DNA of 64,000 nucleotides from JARRQJ01 sp963761035. Lineage in GTDB: Bacteria > Pseudomonadota > Gammaproteobacteria > DRLM01. Shown here in pieces: positions 34,403 through 44,835 of the stretch. The notes under the pieces are model-generated. The model saw nothing but the letters and a program-made list of their open reading frames with translations, searched no databases and had not been told where the DNA came from. Where the stretch lies: positions 868,001 through 932,000 of the forward strand of contig CAVXFH010000002.1 of assembly GCA_963761035.1 (NCBI GenBank), read 5' to 3'. How positions within the stretch are numbered: position 1 is the first letter of the stretch; each line of letters opens with the position of its first letter. Both the position numbers and the translations under genes were made by a program.

Positions 34403-36296
34403 GGTGAGGAGCGGTAGCATCGACGGCGCCGCGGCACCATGCCCGCCACATCGTGCGATAGGCCGCCTCGAGATCGCGGGTCACCCCCGCTTCATCGCGC
34501 AGTACCGAGGCTTCAATACGGGCGCGCATCCCGCCGCGCAGGTTATCCAAACGTCCCTGGTCCCGAGCCAGTTCAATCGCTATGCTCAGGTACTCGTCCA
34601 CATTCCGCGCCGCCAATTCCGCCAGTCCGATGGTTTTGAGCAGCGCATAGCCCGAGCGTGCCGCGCTCGTCTCGCCGATCAGCGTCACCACCGGTACCCC
34701 CATCCACAAGGCTACACAGGTGGTGGTGGTACCGGCGTAAGGAAACGGATCCAGCGCAATATCGATGCGGTTAAAGAGCGCGAGGTACGCATCGTGCGGC
34801 AGCGTCCCGTACAGAAGCAGGCGTTGCGGCGCGATGCCGTGGGCGGCGAATCGCTCGCGCATGCGACGCTGCGCGCCTTCGGTCAGATTGGTCATCGCTA
34901 GTTGTGCCCCCGGTACGGCCTGAAGCAGGCGCGCCCACGCCCCGACCGCGGGATCCGAGACCTTGGCGACGTTGTTGATCGAACCAAAGGTGATGAAGCC
35001 GGTACGCCGCGCCGGCGACGACGCCTCTACCGCCGGTAACGCCGCCGGCGGCCGGTAGCACCACAGGCTGCGCGGCAGGCGATAGAGTCGTTCGCTGTGC
35101 CACGCCTCCGCCCCCGGCGGATCGGTGTCCGCCGTCACCAGCCGGTAATCGATGGCGCTCAGGCCCGTGGTCGTCGGGTAGCCCAGATAACTCACCTGCA
35201 CCGGCGCCGGCTTGCGCGCGAATACCAGCAGACGATTGCCGCGGGTGTGCCCCCCCAGATCCACCAGAATGTCTATACCGTCGTCTTGAATACGCGCCGC
35301 CAATGCCTCATCGGTCATGGTCTTGCACGGGAGCCAATGATCCGCATAGCCCTGCAAGCTCGCCGTTACCGCATCGTGGAGCGTATTATTGTAATAGCAA
35401 TAGACTTCCAGCTCATGCTTGTCGTGATGCGCCAACAGCGGCCACAGGAATAACGCCACTGAGTGATCGCGAAAATCCGCCGAGACATACCCGATCCTGA
35501 GGCGCCGTTCCGGATCACGCGTATTGACATGCACCGGCCACGAGGCCTTCAGCGGCGCTTCGAAGTGTCGTGCATACTCGAGATGCGCCGCGTACACCGC
35601 CCGGGGCTCGGTATGCGCATCATAATTGAGCATCAATAACTGATTGTCATACGGCACGACCAGCTCAGGCGACAAGGATACCCCGCGCGCGGAGTAGCGT
35701 AAGGCTTCTTCCACGCGGCCCTGCGCGAGCAGCACCCTGCTGATGTTGTAGCAGGCCCCGGTATGATTGGGTTTGAGTTCAAGCGCGCGCCGATAGCTGG
35801 TCAGCGCCTCGTCAAGATGCTGCATGTTGCGCAAGACCGTGCCCCGATTGTTCCACGCCTCGGCGTAATCGGGCTTGAGGGCCAGGGCGTGATCCAGGCT
35901 GGCCAAGGCCTCCCGCGGACGCTGCAGCTCCTGTAAGGCTATGCTCCGATTATAGTGCAAGCCCGGATCGGACGAATTGATTTGCAGCGCCTCATCCATC
36001 ACCTGTAACGCCTCCTGAAAATGGCCGGCCTGCAGTTGCGCGACCCCCAGCATGTGCAGCGCATCGAAATGATTCGGCCGGTGGTCAAGAACCTTGCGAT
36101 ACAGCGCGGCCGCCTCCGCCAATCGACCCGCGCGATGCAGACCCGAGGCCTGGTTGTACATTGCGATCAGAAGCGGCTCGGATTCGGGTGCAGGCGCGGA
36201 TGCTGCCTTCCCCAGGCAGCACTTCTTATATTTCTTGCCGCTGCCGCAGGGACAGGGGTCGTTGCGGCGCGGCTCCGGGGCGACGGCCGGCGTCAT
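34389..36296 (-). CDS. Array copy 3: SEC-C + TPR + GT41 glycosyltransferase, intact
   Basis: 635 residues from the ATG at 36296, which overlaps the copy 4 stop as ATGA. A SEC-C motif (NDPCPCGSGKKYKKCCLG, about residues 12-29) is followed by six TPRs (45-235) and the GT41 domain: RRLRIGYVSADFRDHSVALFL, DLGGHTRGNRLL, KPAPVQVSYLGYPTTTG, FGSINNVAKVS and GTTTTCVALWMGVPVV. The two His residues (DFRDH, GGHT) and the Lys after FGSINN match positions known to matter in O-GlcNAc transferases. Its catalytic domain is one of the more divergent (LLLYGTLPHDAYLALFNRIDIA instead of the common LHGKL block), so it has escaped the homogenisation seen elsewhere. Confidence 0.88.
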   Translation of the reverse strand: MTPAVAPEPRRNDPCPCGSGKKYKKCCLGKAASAPAPESEPLLIAMYNQASGLHRAGRLAEAAALYRKVLDHRPNHFDALHMLGVAQLQAGHFQEALQVMDEALQINSSDPGLHYNRSIALQELQRPREALASLDHALALKPDYAEAWNNRGTVLRNMQHLDEALTSYRRALELKPNHTGACYNISRVLLAQGRVEEALRYSARGVSLSPELVVPYDNQLLMLNYDAHTEPRAVYAAHLEYARHFEAPLKASWPVHVNTRDPERRLRIGYVSADFRDHSVALFLWPLLAHHDKHELEVYCYYNNTLHDAVTASLQGYADHWLPCKTMTDEALAARIQDDGIDILVDLGGHTRGNRLLVFARKPAPVQVSYLGYPTTTGLSAIDYRLVTADTDPPGAEAWHSERLYRLPRSLWCYRPPAALPAVEASSPARRTGFITFGSINNVAKVSDPAVGAWARLLQAVPGAQLAMTNLTEGAQRRMRERFAAHGIAPQRLLLYGTLPHDAYLALFNRIDIALDPFPYAGTTTTCVALWMGVPVVTLIGETSAARSGYALLKTIGLAELAARNVDEYLSIAIELARDQGRLDNLRGGMRARIEASVLRDEAGVTRDLEAAYRTMWRAWCRGAVDATAPHHGSP

Positions 36297-38679
36297 GGCG
36301 CGCACCATGCCCGCCACATCGCGCGATAGGCGGCCTCGAGATCGCGGGTCAGCCCCGCCTCGTCGCGCAGGGGCGAGGACGCAATGCGTTGCCGCATCCC
36401 GCCGCGCAGCGCATCGAGCCGGTCCAGATCCTGTGCCAGCGCCGTAGCGATCGCCACGTATTCCTTCTCATCGCCCGCCGCCAGTTCTTCCAATCCAATG
36501 CCCTTGAGCAACGCATACCCCGAGCGCGCCACGCTCGTCTCGCCGATCAGCGTCACCACCGGCACCCCCATCCACAGACTCTCGCAGGTGGTGGTGGTGC
36601 CCGTGTACGGAAACGGGTCCAGCGCGATGTCGATGGCGTTCAGCAGCGCGTAGTACTCCGCCGCCGGCAGCTTGCCGTGCAGGGTAAGCCGCGCGGCGTC
36701 GATGCCGTGCGCCGCAAAGCGCTGCACGAGCACCTCGCGGGCTTCGCCTTGGGGTAAGTTGGTCAATACCAGCCGGGCCCCGGGCATGGCCTGCAGGAGC
36801 TGTGACCACGCCGCCAGCGTGGCTGCGGAGACCTTGGCGATATTGTTCATCGAACCGAAGGTGATAAAGCCGTTGCGCCGCGCCGCCGTCGTGGCGACTG
36901 ACGGCCGGCATGGTCGCCGGCGGGCCGGTAGCACCACAGGCTGCGCGGCAGGCGATAGAGGCGTTCGCTGTGCCACGCCTCCGCCCCCGGCGGGTCGGTG
37001 TCCGCCGTTACCAGCCGATAGTCGATGGCGCTCAGCCCCGTGGTCGCCGGGTAGCCCAGGTAGGTTACCTGTACCGGCGCCGGCTTGCGCGCAAATACCA
37101 GGAGCCGGTTGCCCGCCGTGTGCCCCGCCAGGTCCACCAGGATGTCGATGCCGTCCGCCTGGATGCGCGCCGCCAGTTCTTCGTCCGCCATCCCTTTGCA
37201 CGGCAGCCAGTGATCCACCCTCGCCTGCAACCGCGCGGTTACCGCGTCTTCGCGGGTATTGTTGTAATACCCATACACCTCCACCGCGTCCCGGTCGTGG
37301 TGCGCCAGCAGCGGCTCCATGAAATACGCTACCGAGTGCAGCCGGAAATCCGCCGAGACATAGCCCACCTTCAACCGCCGTTCCGGGTCGCGGCTATTCG
37401 TATGCATCGGCCATGACGGCCGCAACGGCGCTTCAAATTGCTCGGCGTAGCGGCGGCAGGCGCTGACTACCGCCGCCGGCCGCGTCGACGCCAGGTAGTT
37501 GAGGGTGAATAATTTGTTTTCATAGGCTGCGGAAAGATTCGGCTGGATCGCCAGTGCCTGATCAAAGCAAGCGATCGCCTCGTCTATTTTTCCCTGATTA
37601 AGAAAAGTATGCCCAAGATTGTGGTGAACCCGAACTAAATCAGGCGCGATACTGAGGGCGTGCCGATAGCTGGCAACAGCAGTATCGAGGCGACCTTGAT
37701 TAAGGTGGGCAGTGCCTGAATTATAATGCGCCGAGGCCAGATGAGGATCGATGGCTAAGGCGGTTTGAAAACAAGGCAGGGCCTGCTCCGGTTTGCCTTG
37801 ATCCAGATAGGCCATACCGAGATTGTTATGCGCCTCGGCAAAACGGGGTCTGAGGACGAGGGCTTGCCGGTAATACGCAATCGCCTCCTCAAGGTGCGCT
37901 TGCCGGCTGCTGACGATGCCTAAATTGTTTAACACCTCGGCAAAATCGGGTTTGAGCGCCAGCGCCGTCCGCAGGCCGGCCGCGGCGTCCTGCACGCTGC
38001 CCTGATTCAGATGAATAGTGGCGAGATGGTAATGCGCGTCCGCAAGACGCGGATCAAGCGCGATGGCCTTTTCAAAGTACGCCTTGGCCTCGTTAAAGTT
38101 GCCCTGTCTGACGAGGGCGATGCCGAGGTTATTCCACGCGCCGGGAAAATCGGGACGCCGCGACGCGACGCCGCGAAAGCACGTTGCCGCCTCGGCCAAG
38201 TTGCCCTGTTGAAGAAAAGCGGCGCCGAGATTATTCAGCGCCTCGGCATAATCGGGCTTCAGCGCCAAGGCGCGATGATAACTCGCCATGGACTCTTCAT
38301 GACGTTTCAGATCCCGCAGCGCTATGCCGCGATCACCGTGTGCCTCGACATAATCGGGCTTGATTGCCAAGGCGCGATCGAAACACGCCAAGGCCTCCTC
38401 CGCGCGGTTCAGCCTGAGCAGGATCGCGCCCCGGTGATAGAGCGCGACAGGATCGAGGGGCTTGATCTGCAACGCCTGATCAATCCAGGGCAGGGACTCT
38501 TCCTGCCGGCCCGCCAAAAATTCAGTGATCGCCGTCATATGCAAGGCATCAAAATGGCTGGGCTGGCGTTTAAGTACTTCCCGGTAGCGCGCGGCCGCTG
38601 CCGTGAACTGTCCCGCCTGATGCAGGGACACGGCCTCGCTGTATAGTGCGGCGACCTCTGCCGTGCCGTCCTGCGTCAT
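36293..38679 (-). pseudogene. Array copy 4: TPR + GT41, two one-base gains
   Basis: The span of 2,387 bases is two more than a multiple of three; about 794 residues when repaired. There is no SEC-C motif. About eleven TPRs (residues 1-390) are followed by GT41 (GYVSADFRLHSVAYF, DLAGHTAGNR). The frame breaks right after WCYRP: relative to copy 13 there is an extra C near 36922 (CGGCCCGCCGGCGACC against CGGCCGCCGGCGACC) and another extra base near 36898 before TTAARRNGFITFG. The remaining 290 residues are open in another frame. The first 300 residues are nearly identical to copy 1. The start ATG overlaps the copy 5 stop as ATGA. Confidence 0.8.
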
Positions 38680-39072
38680 GTTTCGCACCACGCCCGCCAC
38701 ATCGCCCGGTAGGCGGCCTCGAGGTCGCGGGTCAGGCCCGCCTCATCGCGCAGGGGCGAGGACGCAATGCGTTGCCGCATCCCGCCGCGCAGCGCATCGA
38801 GCCGCTCCAGATCCTGTGCCAGCGCCGCGGCGATCGCCACGTATTCCTTCTCATCGCCCGCCGCCAGTGCTTCCAATCCAATGCCCTTGAGCAACGCATA
38901 CCCCGAGCGCGCCACGCTCGTCTCGCCGATCAGCGTCACCACCGGCACCCCCATCCACAGACTCTCGCAGGTGGTGGTGGTGCCCGTGTACGGAAACGGG
39001 TCCAGCGCGATGTCGATGGTGTTCAGCAGTGCGTAGTACTCCGCCGCCGGCAGCTTGCCGTGCAGGATGAAA
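37761..39072 (-). repeat. Near-identical 1.3-kb direct repeat, copy B (partner 31309-32620)
   Basis: Partner of the repeat at 31309-32620. The match ends at the left where copy 1 switches to its GT9-like domain and copy 4 continues with TPRs, and at the right near the ILHGKL junction, where copy 2 has its extra base. Confidence 0.85.
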
Positions 39073-40547
39073 CGCGCCGGGGCAATGCCGTGCGCCGCAA
39101 AGCGTTCGTGCATCACTCGCCGCGCGCCCTCAGTCAGATTGGTCATGATGAGGCGCGCCGTCGGCACGGTCTTAAGCAGGCGCGCCCATGTCGCGATCGC
39201 GGCATCCGAGACCTTGGTGACGTTGTTCATGGCGCCAAAGGTGATAAAACCGTTGCGCCGCGCCGCTGTCGTGGGGATGACGGCCGGCATGTCCGGTGAG
39301 GGCCGGTAGCACCACAGGCTGCGCGGCAGGCGATAGAGGCGTTCGCTGTGCCACGCCTCCGCCCCCGGCGGGTCGGTGTCCGCCGTTACCAGCCGATAGT
39401 CGATGGCGCTCAGTCCCGTGGTCGCCGGGTAGCCCAGGTAGGTCACCTGTACCGGCGCCGGCTTGCGCGCAAATACCAGGAGCCGGTTGCCCCGCGTATG
39501 TCCCGTCAGGTCTACCAGGATGTCGATGCCGTCCGCCTGGATGCGCGCCGCCAGTTCGGCGTCGCTCAGGTCTTTGCACGGAATCCAGTGGTCGGCATGG
39601 GCCTGCAGCCGTTCGTTCACCGCGTCTTGCAGCGTGTGGTTGTAATAACAGTAGACCTCCACCGCGCGCTTGTCGTGGTGCGCCAGCAGCGGTTCCATAA
39701 AAAACGCCACCGAGTGCAGCCGGAAATCCGCCGAGACGTACCCCACCTTCAACCGCCGCTCCGGGTCGCGGCGGTTCGTATGCGCCGGCCACAACGGCCG
39801 CAGCGGCGCTTCGAATTGTTCCGCGTAGCGGCGGTGGGCGTCGAGCAGCGTCGCGGGATGAGTACTGGACAGATAGTGTAGGGTGAATAATTTGTTACCA
39901 AAGGCCAAGGCGAAATCAGGCTGAATTGCCAGCGCCCGGTCAAAACTCGCGATTGCCTCATCCAAGCGATTCATCATCTGCAAGGCGACGCCGCGTTTAT
40001 TATAGCCGTCGGCAAAGTCGGGTTTCAGCGCCAATGCCCGGTCGTAACTCCTTAAGGCCTCGTCAGGGCGTTCCAATACCTGCAATACGGCGCCCTGATT
40101 GATCTGTGCTTCAAAATAATCCGGCTTCAGTGCCAGGGCCTGGTTATAACTCGCGAGCGACTCTTCATAACGATTGAGGTCATTCAATACCGTGCCCCGG
40201 TTGCAATGAGCCTCGGCGGCATCAGGGTTAATGGCCAGTGCCTTGTCGAAGCTTGCCAGGGCCTCCTCTGATTGTTGTAAGTCTTGCAACGCGAGGCCGC
40301 GATTAATCAGCGCGGCGGCCGATCGGGGATTGATCTCCAATGCCCGATCGATACTGCGGACAGCTTCTTGGAAATCACCGTGTTGAAATGCCAATACCCC
40401 CATCATATGCAAGGCACCAAAATGGCTGGGCTGGCGTTTGAGTACTTCCCGGTAACGCGCGGCGGCCGCGCTCAGCTGCCCCGCCTGATGCAGGGAGACG
40501 GCCTCGCTGTATAGTGCGGCGACCTCTGCCGTGCTGTCCTGCGTCAT
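38676..40547 (-). CDS. Array copy 5: TPR + GT41 glycosyltransferase, intact
   Basis: 623 residues. Six to seven TPRs (about 1-235) begin MTQDSTAEVAALYSEAVS, like copies 1 and 4, then diverge (HMMGVLAFQHGDFQEA). The GT41 domain (about 255-623) has GYVSADFRLHSVAFFM, DLTGHTRGNR, KPAPVQVTYLGYPATTG, the variant block FGAMNNVTKVSDAAIATWAR, then RFILHGKLPAAEYY, GTTTTCESLWMGVPVV and RDLEAAYRAMWRAWC. From GYVSADFR to the end it is almost the same as copy 11, including the rare AMNNVTKV block, which indicates recent copying between loci 12 kb apart. The start overlaps the copy 6 stop as ATGA. It is a useful intact reference for repairing copies 2 and 16. Confidence 0.9.
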   Translation of the reverse strand: MTQDSTAEVAALYSEAVSLHQAGQLSAAAARYREVLKRQPSHFGALHMMGVLAFQHGDFQEAVRSIDRALEINPRSAAALINRGLALQDLQQSEEALASFDKALAINPDAAEAHCNRGTVLNDLNRYEESLASYNQALALKPDYFEAQINQGAVLQVLERPDEALRSYDRALALKPDFADGYNKRGVALQMMNRLDEAIASFDRALAIQPDFALAFGNKLFTLHYLSSTHPATLLDAHRRYAEQFEAPLRPLWPAHTNRRDPERRLKVGYVSADFRLHSVAFFMEPLLAHHDKRAVEVYCYYNHTLQDAVNERLQAHADHWIPCKDLSDAELAARIQADGIDILVDLTGHTRGNRLLVFARKPAPVQVTYLGYPATTGLSAIDYRLVTADTDPPGAEAWHSERLYRLPRSLWCYRPSPDMPAVIPTTAARRNGFITFGAMNNVTKVSDAAIATWARLLKTVPTARLIMTNLTEGARRVMHERFAAHGIAPARFILHGKLPAAEYYALLNTIDIALDPFPYTGTTTTCESLWMGVPVVTLIGETSVARSGYALLKGIGLEALAAGDEKEYVAIAAALAQDLERLDALRGGMRQRIASSPLRDEAGLTRDLEAAYRAMWRAWCET

Positions 40548-43183
40548 GTTTCACACCACGCCCGCCACATCGCCCGGTAGGCGGCCTCGAGGTCGCGGGT
40601 CAGGCCCGCCTCGTCGCGCAGGGGCGAGGACGCAATGCGTTGCCGCATCCCGCCGCGCAGCGCATCGAGCCGGTCCAGATCCTGTGCCAGCGCCGTAGCG
40701 ATCGCCACGTATTCCTTCTCATCGCCCGCCGCCAGTTCTTCCAATCCAATGCCCTTGAGCAACGCATACCCCGAGCGCGCCACGCTCGTCTCGCCGATCA
40801 GCGTCACCACCGGCACCCCCATCCACAGACTCTCGCAGGTGGTGGTGGTGCCCGTGTACGGAAACGGGTCCAGCGCGATGTCGATGGCGTTCAGCAGTGC
40901 GTAGTACTCCGCCGCCGGCAGCTTGCCGTGCAGGGTAAGCCGCGCGGCGTCGATGCCGTGCGCCGCAAAGCGTTCGTGCAGGTGCTGGCGCACCGTGCCG
41001 GCCGGCACGCTGGTCATTACCAGCCGCGCACCGGGCACGGCCTGCAGAATGCTTGACCACGCCGCGACGGCGGCCTCCGAGACCTTGGCGATATTGTTCA
41101 TCGAACCGAAGGTGATAAAGCCGTTGCGCCGCGCCGCTGTCGTGGGGATGAACGGCGCCGGCATGTCCGGCGCGGGCCGGTAGCACCACAGGCTGCGCGG
41201 CAGGCGATAGAGGCGTTCGCTGTGCCACGCCTCCGCCCCCGGCGGGTCGGTGTCCGCCGTTACCAGCCGATAGTCGATGGCGCTCAGTCCCGTGGTCGCC
41301 GGGTAGCCCAGGTAGGTCACCTGTACCGGCGCCGGCTTGCGCGCAAATACCAGGAGCCGGTTGCCCCGCGTATGTCCCGTCAGGTCTACCAGGATGTCGA
41401 TGCCGTCCGCCTGGATGCGCGCCGCCAGTTCGGCGTCGCTCAGGTCTTTGCACGGAATCCAGTGGTCGGCATGGGCCTGCAGCCGTTCGTTCACCGCGTC
41501 TTGCAGCGTGTGGTTGTAATAACAGTAGACCTCCACCGCGCGCTTGTCGTGGTGCGCCAGCAGCGGTTCCATGAAAAACGCCACCGAGTGCAGCCGGAAA
41601 TCCGCCGAGACATAGCCCACCTTCAACCGCCGCTCCGGGTCGCGACTATTCGTATGCGCCGGCCACAACGGCCGCAGCGGCGCTTCAAAGCGTTGCGCGA
41701 AATCCTGATATACCGCGGCCAGATCCGCCGATCGCGTCGAAGATAGGTACATGGCGATTAAGAGCACCCCGTTGTAGGCCTCAAATGTAAGGTCCACCAG
41801 AGAACCGGACCAGGATTCCGCGCGACGCTGCCCGGGTCCTGCCTCATCGCGGGTAAGGTCTATCACCTGGCGGAAAAAGGGCAGGGCCTCGGCAGGCAGT
41901 CCCTGTTCCATCAGGGCCGTACCCAAATTGTTGTAAGCGTCTGCGTTCTCAGGTTTGAGGTCGGCCGCTTTCCTGAAGCATGCCATGGCCTCGATCTCCT
42001 GATCCTGTTTGAATAAGGCAATGCCCAGATGATTCCATCCCGCGGCGTAATCGGGCTTAAGCGCTATCAAGTGCCGGAAGTTGTCCGCCGCCTCGTCAAA
42101 GCTGGACACCATGAGCAAGGCCACGCCTAGATTGTAAAGAGCCCGCGCGTGATCCGGATCGAGCATTATTGCGTGGCGGAGACTGGCGAAGGCGTCGGCC
42201 ATTTTATGCTGTTTGCCATAAACGATGCCGAGCTCCACGTGGGCATCGACATGATCCGGCCGTAGCGCAATGGCGACACGCAGGGCCGCCTCGGCCTCCT
42301 GCAATTCGCCCTCGCTGCACAAGGCGGCGCCCAGGTTGTAGGACGCGTTAGCATGCCGGGGATCCAGAGCGAGCGCCTGCCGGTAGGATGCGATGGCTTG
42401 ACTTACCTGACCCTGCTTGACAAGGGCAGTGCCCCTACAGTTGTAAGCGTCCGCGTAATCGGGCCGGATGGCGATTGCCTTTTGGCAGCAGGTGATAGTG
42501 TCGTCAAACTCGCCGCGCAGACTTTGGGTATAACCGAGCTGATACCAGGCCTCGGCATAGTTCGGTTGCAGGACGACCGCCTGGCGGAAGTGCGCCACGG
42601 CCTCCTCCAGCCTGCCCTGCTTGCCTAGCACGGACCCCAGGCTGCAGTGCGCTGCCGCAACCTCGGGTTTGAGAGCCACCGCCTTTTCAAGAGATGTCAG
42701 CGCCTCGTCCAGTCTGTCCATGTGGTGGAAGATATTTCCCAAACTGAGATGGGCGGCGGCACTGTCCGGCTGGACCTTGAGCACGGATTGATAACAGACA
42801 GCGGCCTCCTCGAGCTTCCCCTGGCCGCTCAGTACGTTTCCCAGGTTGTGATATGCCAGCACATAGTCCGGTTGGAGCGCGAGCGCCCGACGGTAACTGT
42901 CCGCCGCCGCCGCGGTTTGCCCCAGGGTCAGTAACACCATGCCGAGATCGCAATGGAGTGCGGGCTCGGCGGGGTTGCTCTGCACCGCCGCCTTGATGTG
43001 TTCCAGTGCCGCGGCGTGCCGGCCGGCGTGATGCTCCAGTATACCGAGGCCGTACAGCGCCTCGGCGTGCTCCGGCGCCCGCGCCAGCACGCGGCGATAC
43101 AGCGTCTCCGCCTCAGCGAGCCTGCCGGCGCGGTGCGCTTGCACCGCCTCGGTCAATACTTCTGACAGCACCGCGTCATTCAC
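40544..43183 (-). CDS. Array copy 6: long TPR + GT41 glycosyltransferase, intact
   Basis: The longest visible copy: 879 residues from the GTG at 43183. That start overlaps the copy 7 stop as GTGA and has the Shine-Dalgarno GAGGAG eight bases upstream; an upstream ATG at 43225 lacks this support. About twelve TPRs fill residues 1-430; an irregular linker follows (LTRDEAGPGQRRAESWSG), then the GT41 domain (about 500-879) with GYVSADFRLHSVAFFM, DLTGHTRGNR, FGSMNNIAKVSEAAVAAW, LTLHGKLPAAEYY and GTTTTCESLWMGVPVV. The segment after CYRP has one extra residue (APFIPTT). The segment LVMTSVPAGTVRQHLHERF is shared only with copy 16. No lesions. Confidence 0.9.
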   Translation of the reverse strand: MNDAVLSEVLTEAVQAHRAGRLAEAETLYRRVLARAPEHAEALYGLGILEHHAGRHAAALEHIKAAVQSNPAEPALHCDLGMVLLTLGQTAAAADSYRRALALQPDYVLAYHNLGNVLSGQGKLEEAAVCYQSVLKVQPDSAAAHLSLGNIFHHMDRLDEALTSLEKAVALKPEVAAAHCSLGSVLGKQGRLEEAVAHFRQAVVLQPNYAEAWYQLGYTQSLRGEFDDTITCCQKAIAIRPDYADAYNCRGTALVKQGQVSQAIASYRQALALDPRHANASYNLGAALCSEGELQEAEAALRVAIALRPDHVDAHVELGIVYGKQHKMADAFASLRHAIMLDPDHARALYNLGVALLMVSSFDEAADNFRHLIALKPDYAAGWNHLGIALFKQDQEIEAMACFRKAADLKPENADAYNNLGTALMEQGLPAEALPFFRQVIDLTRDEAGPGQRRAESWSGSLVDLTFEAYNGVLLIAMYLSSTRSADLAAVYQDFAQRFEAPLRPLWPAHTNSRDPERRLKVGYVSADFRLHSVAFFMEPLLAHHDKRAVEVYCYYNHTLQDAVNERLQAHADHWIPCKDLSDAELAARIQADGIDILVDLTGHTRGNRLLVFARKPAPVQVTYLGYPATTGLSAIDYRLVTADTDPPGAEAWHSERLYRLPRSLWCYRPAPDMPAPFIPTTAARRNGFITFGSMNNIAKVSEAAVAAWSSILQAVPGARLVMTSVPAGTVRQHLHERFAAHGIDAARLTLHGKLPAAEYYALLNAIDIALDPFPYTGTTTTCESLWMGVPVVTLIGETSVARSGYALLKGIGLEELAAGDEKEYVAIATALAQDLDRLDALRGGMRQRIASSPLRDEAGLTRDLEAAYRAMWRAWCET

Positions 43184-44835
43184 CTTCGTAACTCCTCGAC
43201 GATGCGCCGAATCGGGCTCGCCCAATCACCGGGGCGGAGCTGGCGGTACAGCGTGGCCGTGGGATACCACGGACTGTCGCTGCGAGCAAGCAACCAGCGC
43301 CAGTCCGGTGCGTAGGGCAGCAGGATCCATAGCGGCTTGCCCAGCGCCCCAGTCAGATGGGCCACGGCGGTATCGACGCTGATAACAAGATCCAAATTTG
43401 CAATGAGCGCCGCGGTGTCGTCAAAGTCCTCCAGGCAATCGCCGTAATGATGGATGGCCGGCTGTGCGGCCAGGGCTGCGCGGTCTGCCTCCCTGACCTC
43501 TTTTTGCAGGCTAACCAAATCAACGCCGGTGCCTAAGAGCGCCGTCAGTTCCGTCAGAGGAATGGAGCGGCGGCGGTCATCCTTGTGCCCCGGACTGCCG
43601 GTCCATACCAAGCCGACGCGGCGGCCCGATACCGGGCCCAGCCGCTCGCGCCAAGCGGCGACCTTTTCGCTAGCGGCGCTCACATAAGGCACCGTCGCCG
43701 GAATGGTCGTTAGCGTGGTCCCGAACACCAGCGGCAGACTAAGCAACGGGCAATGATAGTCGAACGCCGGCAGCGGCTCGTCCAGACCTATCACCTGCAC
43801 CGGTCCCGGCAGGCGCGCGAGCAGCCGCTTGAGCGGCGGCGGTACGCCCAGCACGACCCGGACTCCGCGCGCCGCCAGCATCGGAACATAACGGCAAAAC
43901 TGCAGCGTATCGCCCAGTCCCTGCTCACCCCACAGCAGCAGGGTCTTGCCCGCCAGATCTTCGCGCCCCAGCCATGGGGGCTGGGGAAAGGCCGCACGCT
44001 CCCGCGCGAACTCGGCCTTTTTCCAGCGCCATTCGTATTTCTCCCAGCCCGAGCGCAACTCCCCCAGTATCAAATGGCATAGCGCCTCGTTCCAATGCGC
44101 CTCCGCGTCCGCGGGCGCCAGCGCCTCGGCGCGCAGGAAATACGCCATGGCATCGTCAAGGCGACCCATCGCGTGCAGTAACGTGCCCATATTGGTATAG
44201 ACAGCGGCATCGTTCGGTCTGAGTACGCGTGCACGCTCGGCGCAGATTAATGCCTCGTCATAGCGCCCCAGATCGCGCTGGATATTCACCAAATTGCTGA
44301 TAACGTTTACATCGCCGGGCTTGATCTCGTCGGCGCGCCGAAAGCTCGTCAACGCCTCCTCCGTTCGCTGCATGTCCCGCAGGATCAGGCCGCGATTGTT
44401 CCACGCCTCGGCAAAGTCGGGCTTGAGCGCCAGGGCGCGCTCATAGCCTGCCAAGGCCTCCGCGAGACGGTTCAGCGCCTGCAAGGCCCTGCCGCGGTTG
44501 TAGTGCAGCCCCGGGTCCCTTGAATTGATTTTCAAGGCCTCGTCCAGGCTGTGCAGCGCCTCCTGAAATTGGCCGGCCTGCATTTGCGCGGCACCGAGCA
44601 TATGCAAGGCATCGCAATGGGCGGGTTGCCGGGTAAGCACGTTACGATACAGCGCGACGGCCTCCGCCAGTCGACCCGCGCGATGCAGACTCAATGCCTG
44701 GTCGTACAGGGCCTGCGCATTCGGTCTGGGTGGTGGAACGGGTTGGGACGCTCGCACCGTGGCCCTGTTCATACAGCACTTCTTATATTTCTTGCCGCTG
44801 CCGCAGGGGCAGGGATCGTTACGCTGCGCGTTCAT
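43180..44835 (-). CDS. Array copy 7: SEC-C + TPR + GT9-like glycosyltransferase
   Basis: 551 residues from the ATG at 44835: a SEC-C motif (NDPCPCGSGKKYKKCC, about residues 5-20), seven TPRs (35-285), then a GT9-like domain similar to copy 1: HWNEALCHLILGELRSGWEKYEW, LLLWGEQGLGDTLQFCRYV, VGLVWTGSPGHKDDRR, ISVDTAVAHLTGALGKPLWI and LLPYAPDWRWLL. The open frame continues upstream to 45288 without a stop because copy 8 carries an extra base near 44881, so automatic annotation would fuse the copy 8 C-terminus to this protein. I reject the fusion because MNAQRNDPCPCG is also the true start of copy 15, with the same ATGA overlap. Confidence 0.85.
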   Translation of the reverse strand: MNAQRNDPCPCGSGKKYKKCCMNRATVRASQPVPPPRPNAQALYDQALSLHRAGRLAEAVALYRNVLTRQPAHCDALHMLGAAQMQAGQFQEALHSLDEALKINSRDPGLHYNRGRALQALNRLAEALAGYERALALKPDFAEAWNNRGLILRDMQRTEEALTSFRRADEIKPGDVNVISNLVNIQRDLGRYDEALICAERARVLRPNDAAVYTNMGTLLHAMGRLDDAMAYFLRAEALAPADAEAHWNEALCHLILGELRSGWEKYEWRWKKAEFARERAAFPQPPWLGREDLAGKTLLLWGEQGLGDTLQFCRYVPMLAARGVRVVLGVPPPLKRLLARLPGPVQVIGLDEPLPAFDYHCPLLSLPLVFGTTLTTIPATVPYVSAASEKVAAWRERLGPVSGRRVGLVWTGSPGHKDDRRRSIPLTELTALLGTGVDLVSLQKEVREADRAALAAQPAIHHYGDCLEDFDDTAALIANLDLVISVDTAVAHLTGALGKPLWILLPYAPDWRWLLARSDSPWYPTATLYRQLRPGDWASPIRRIVEELRR

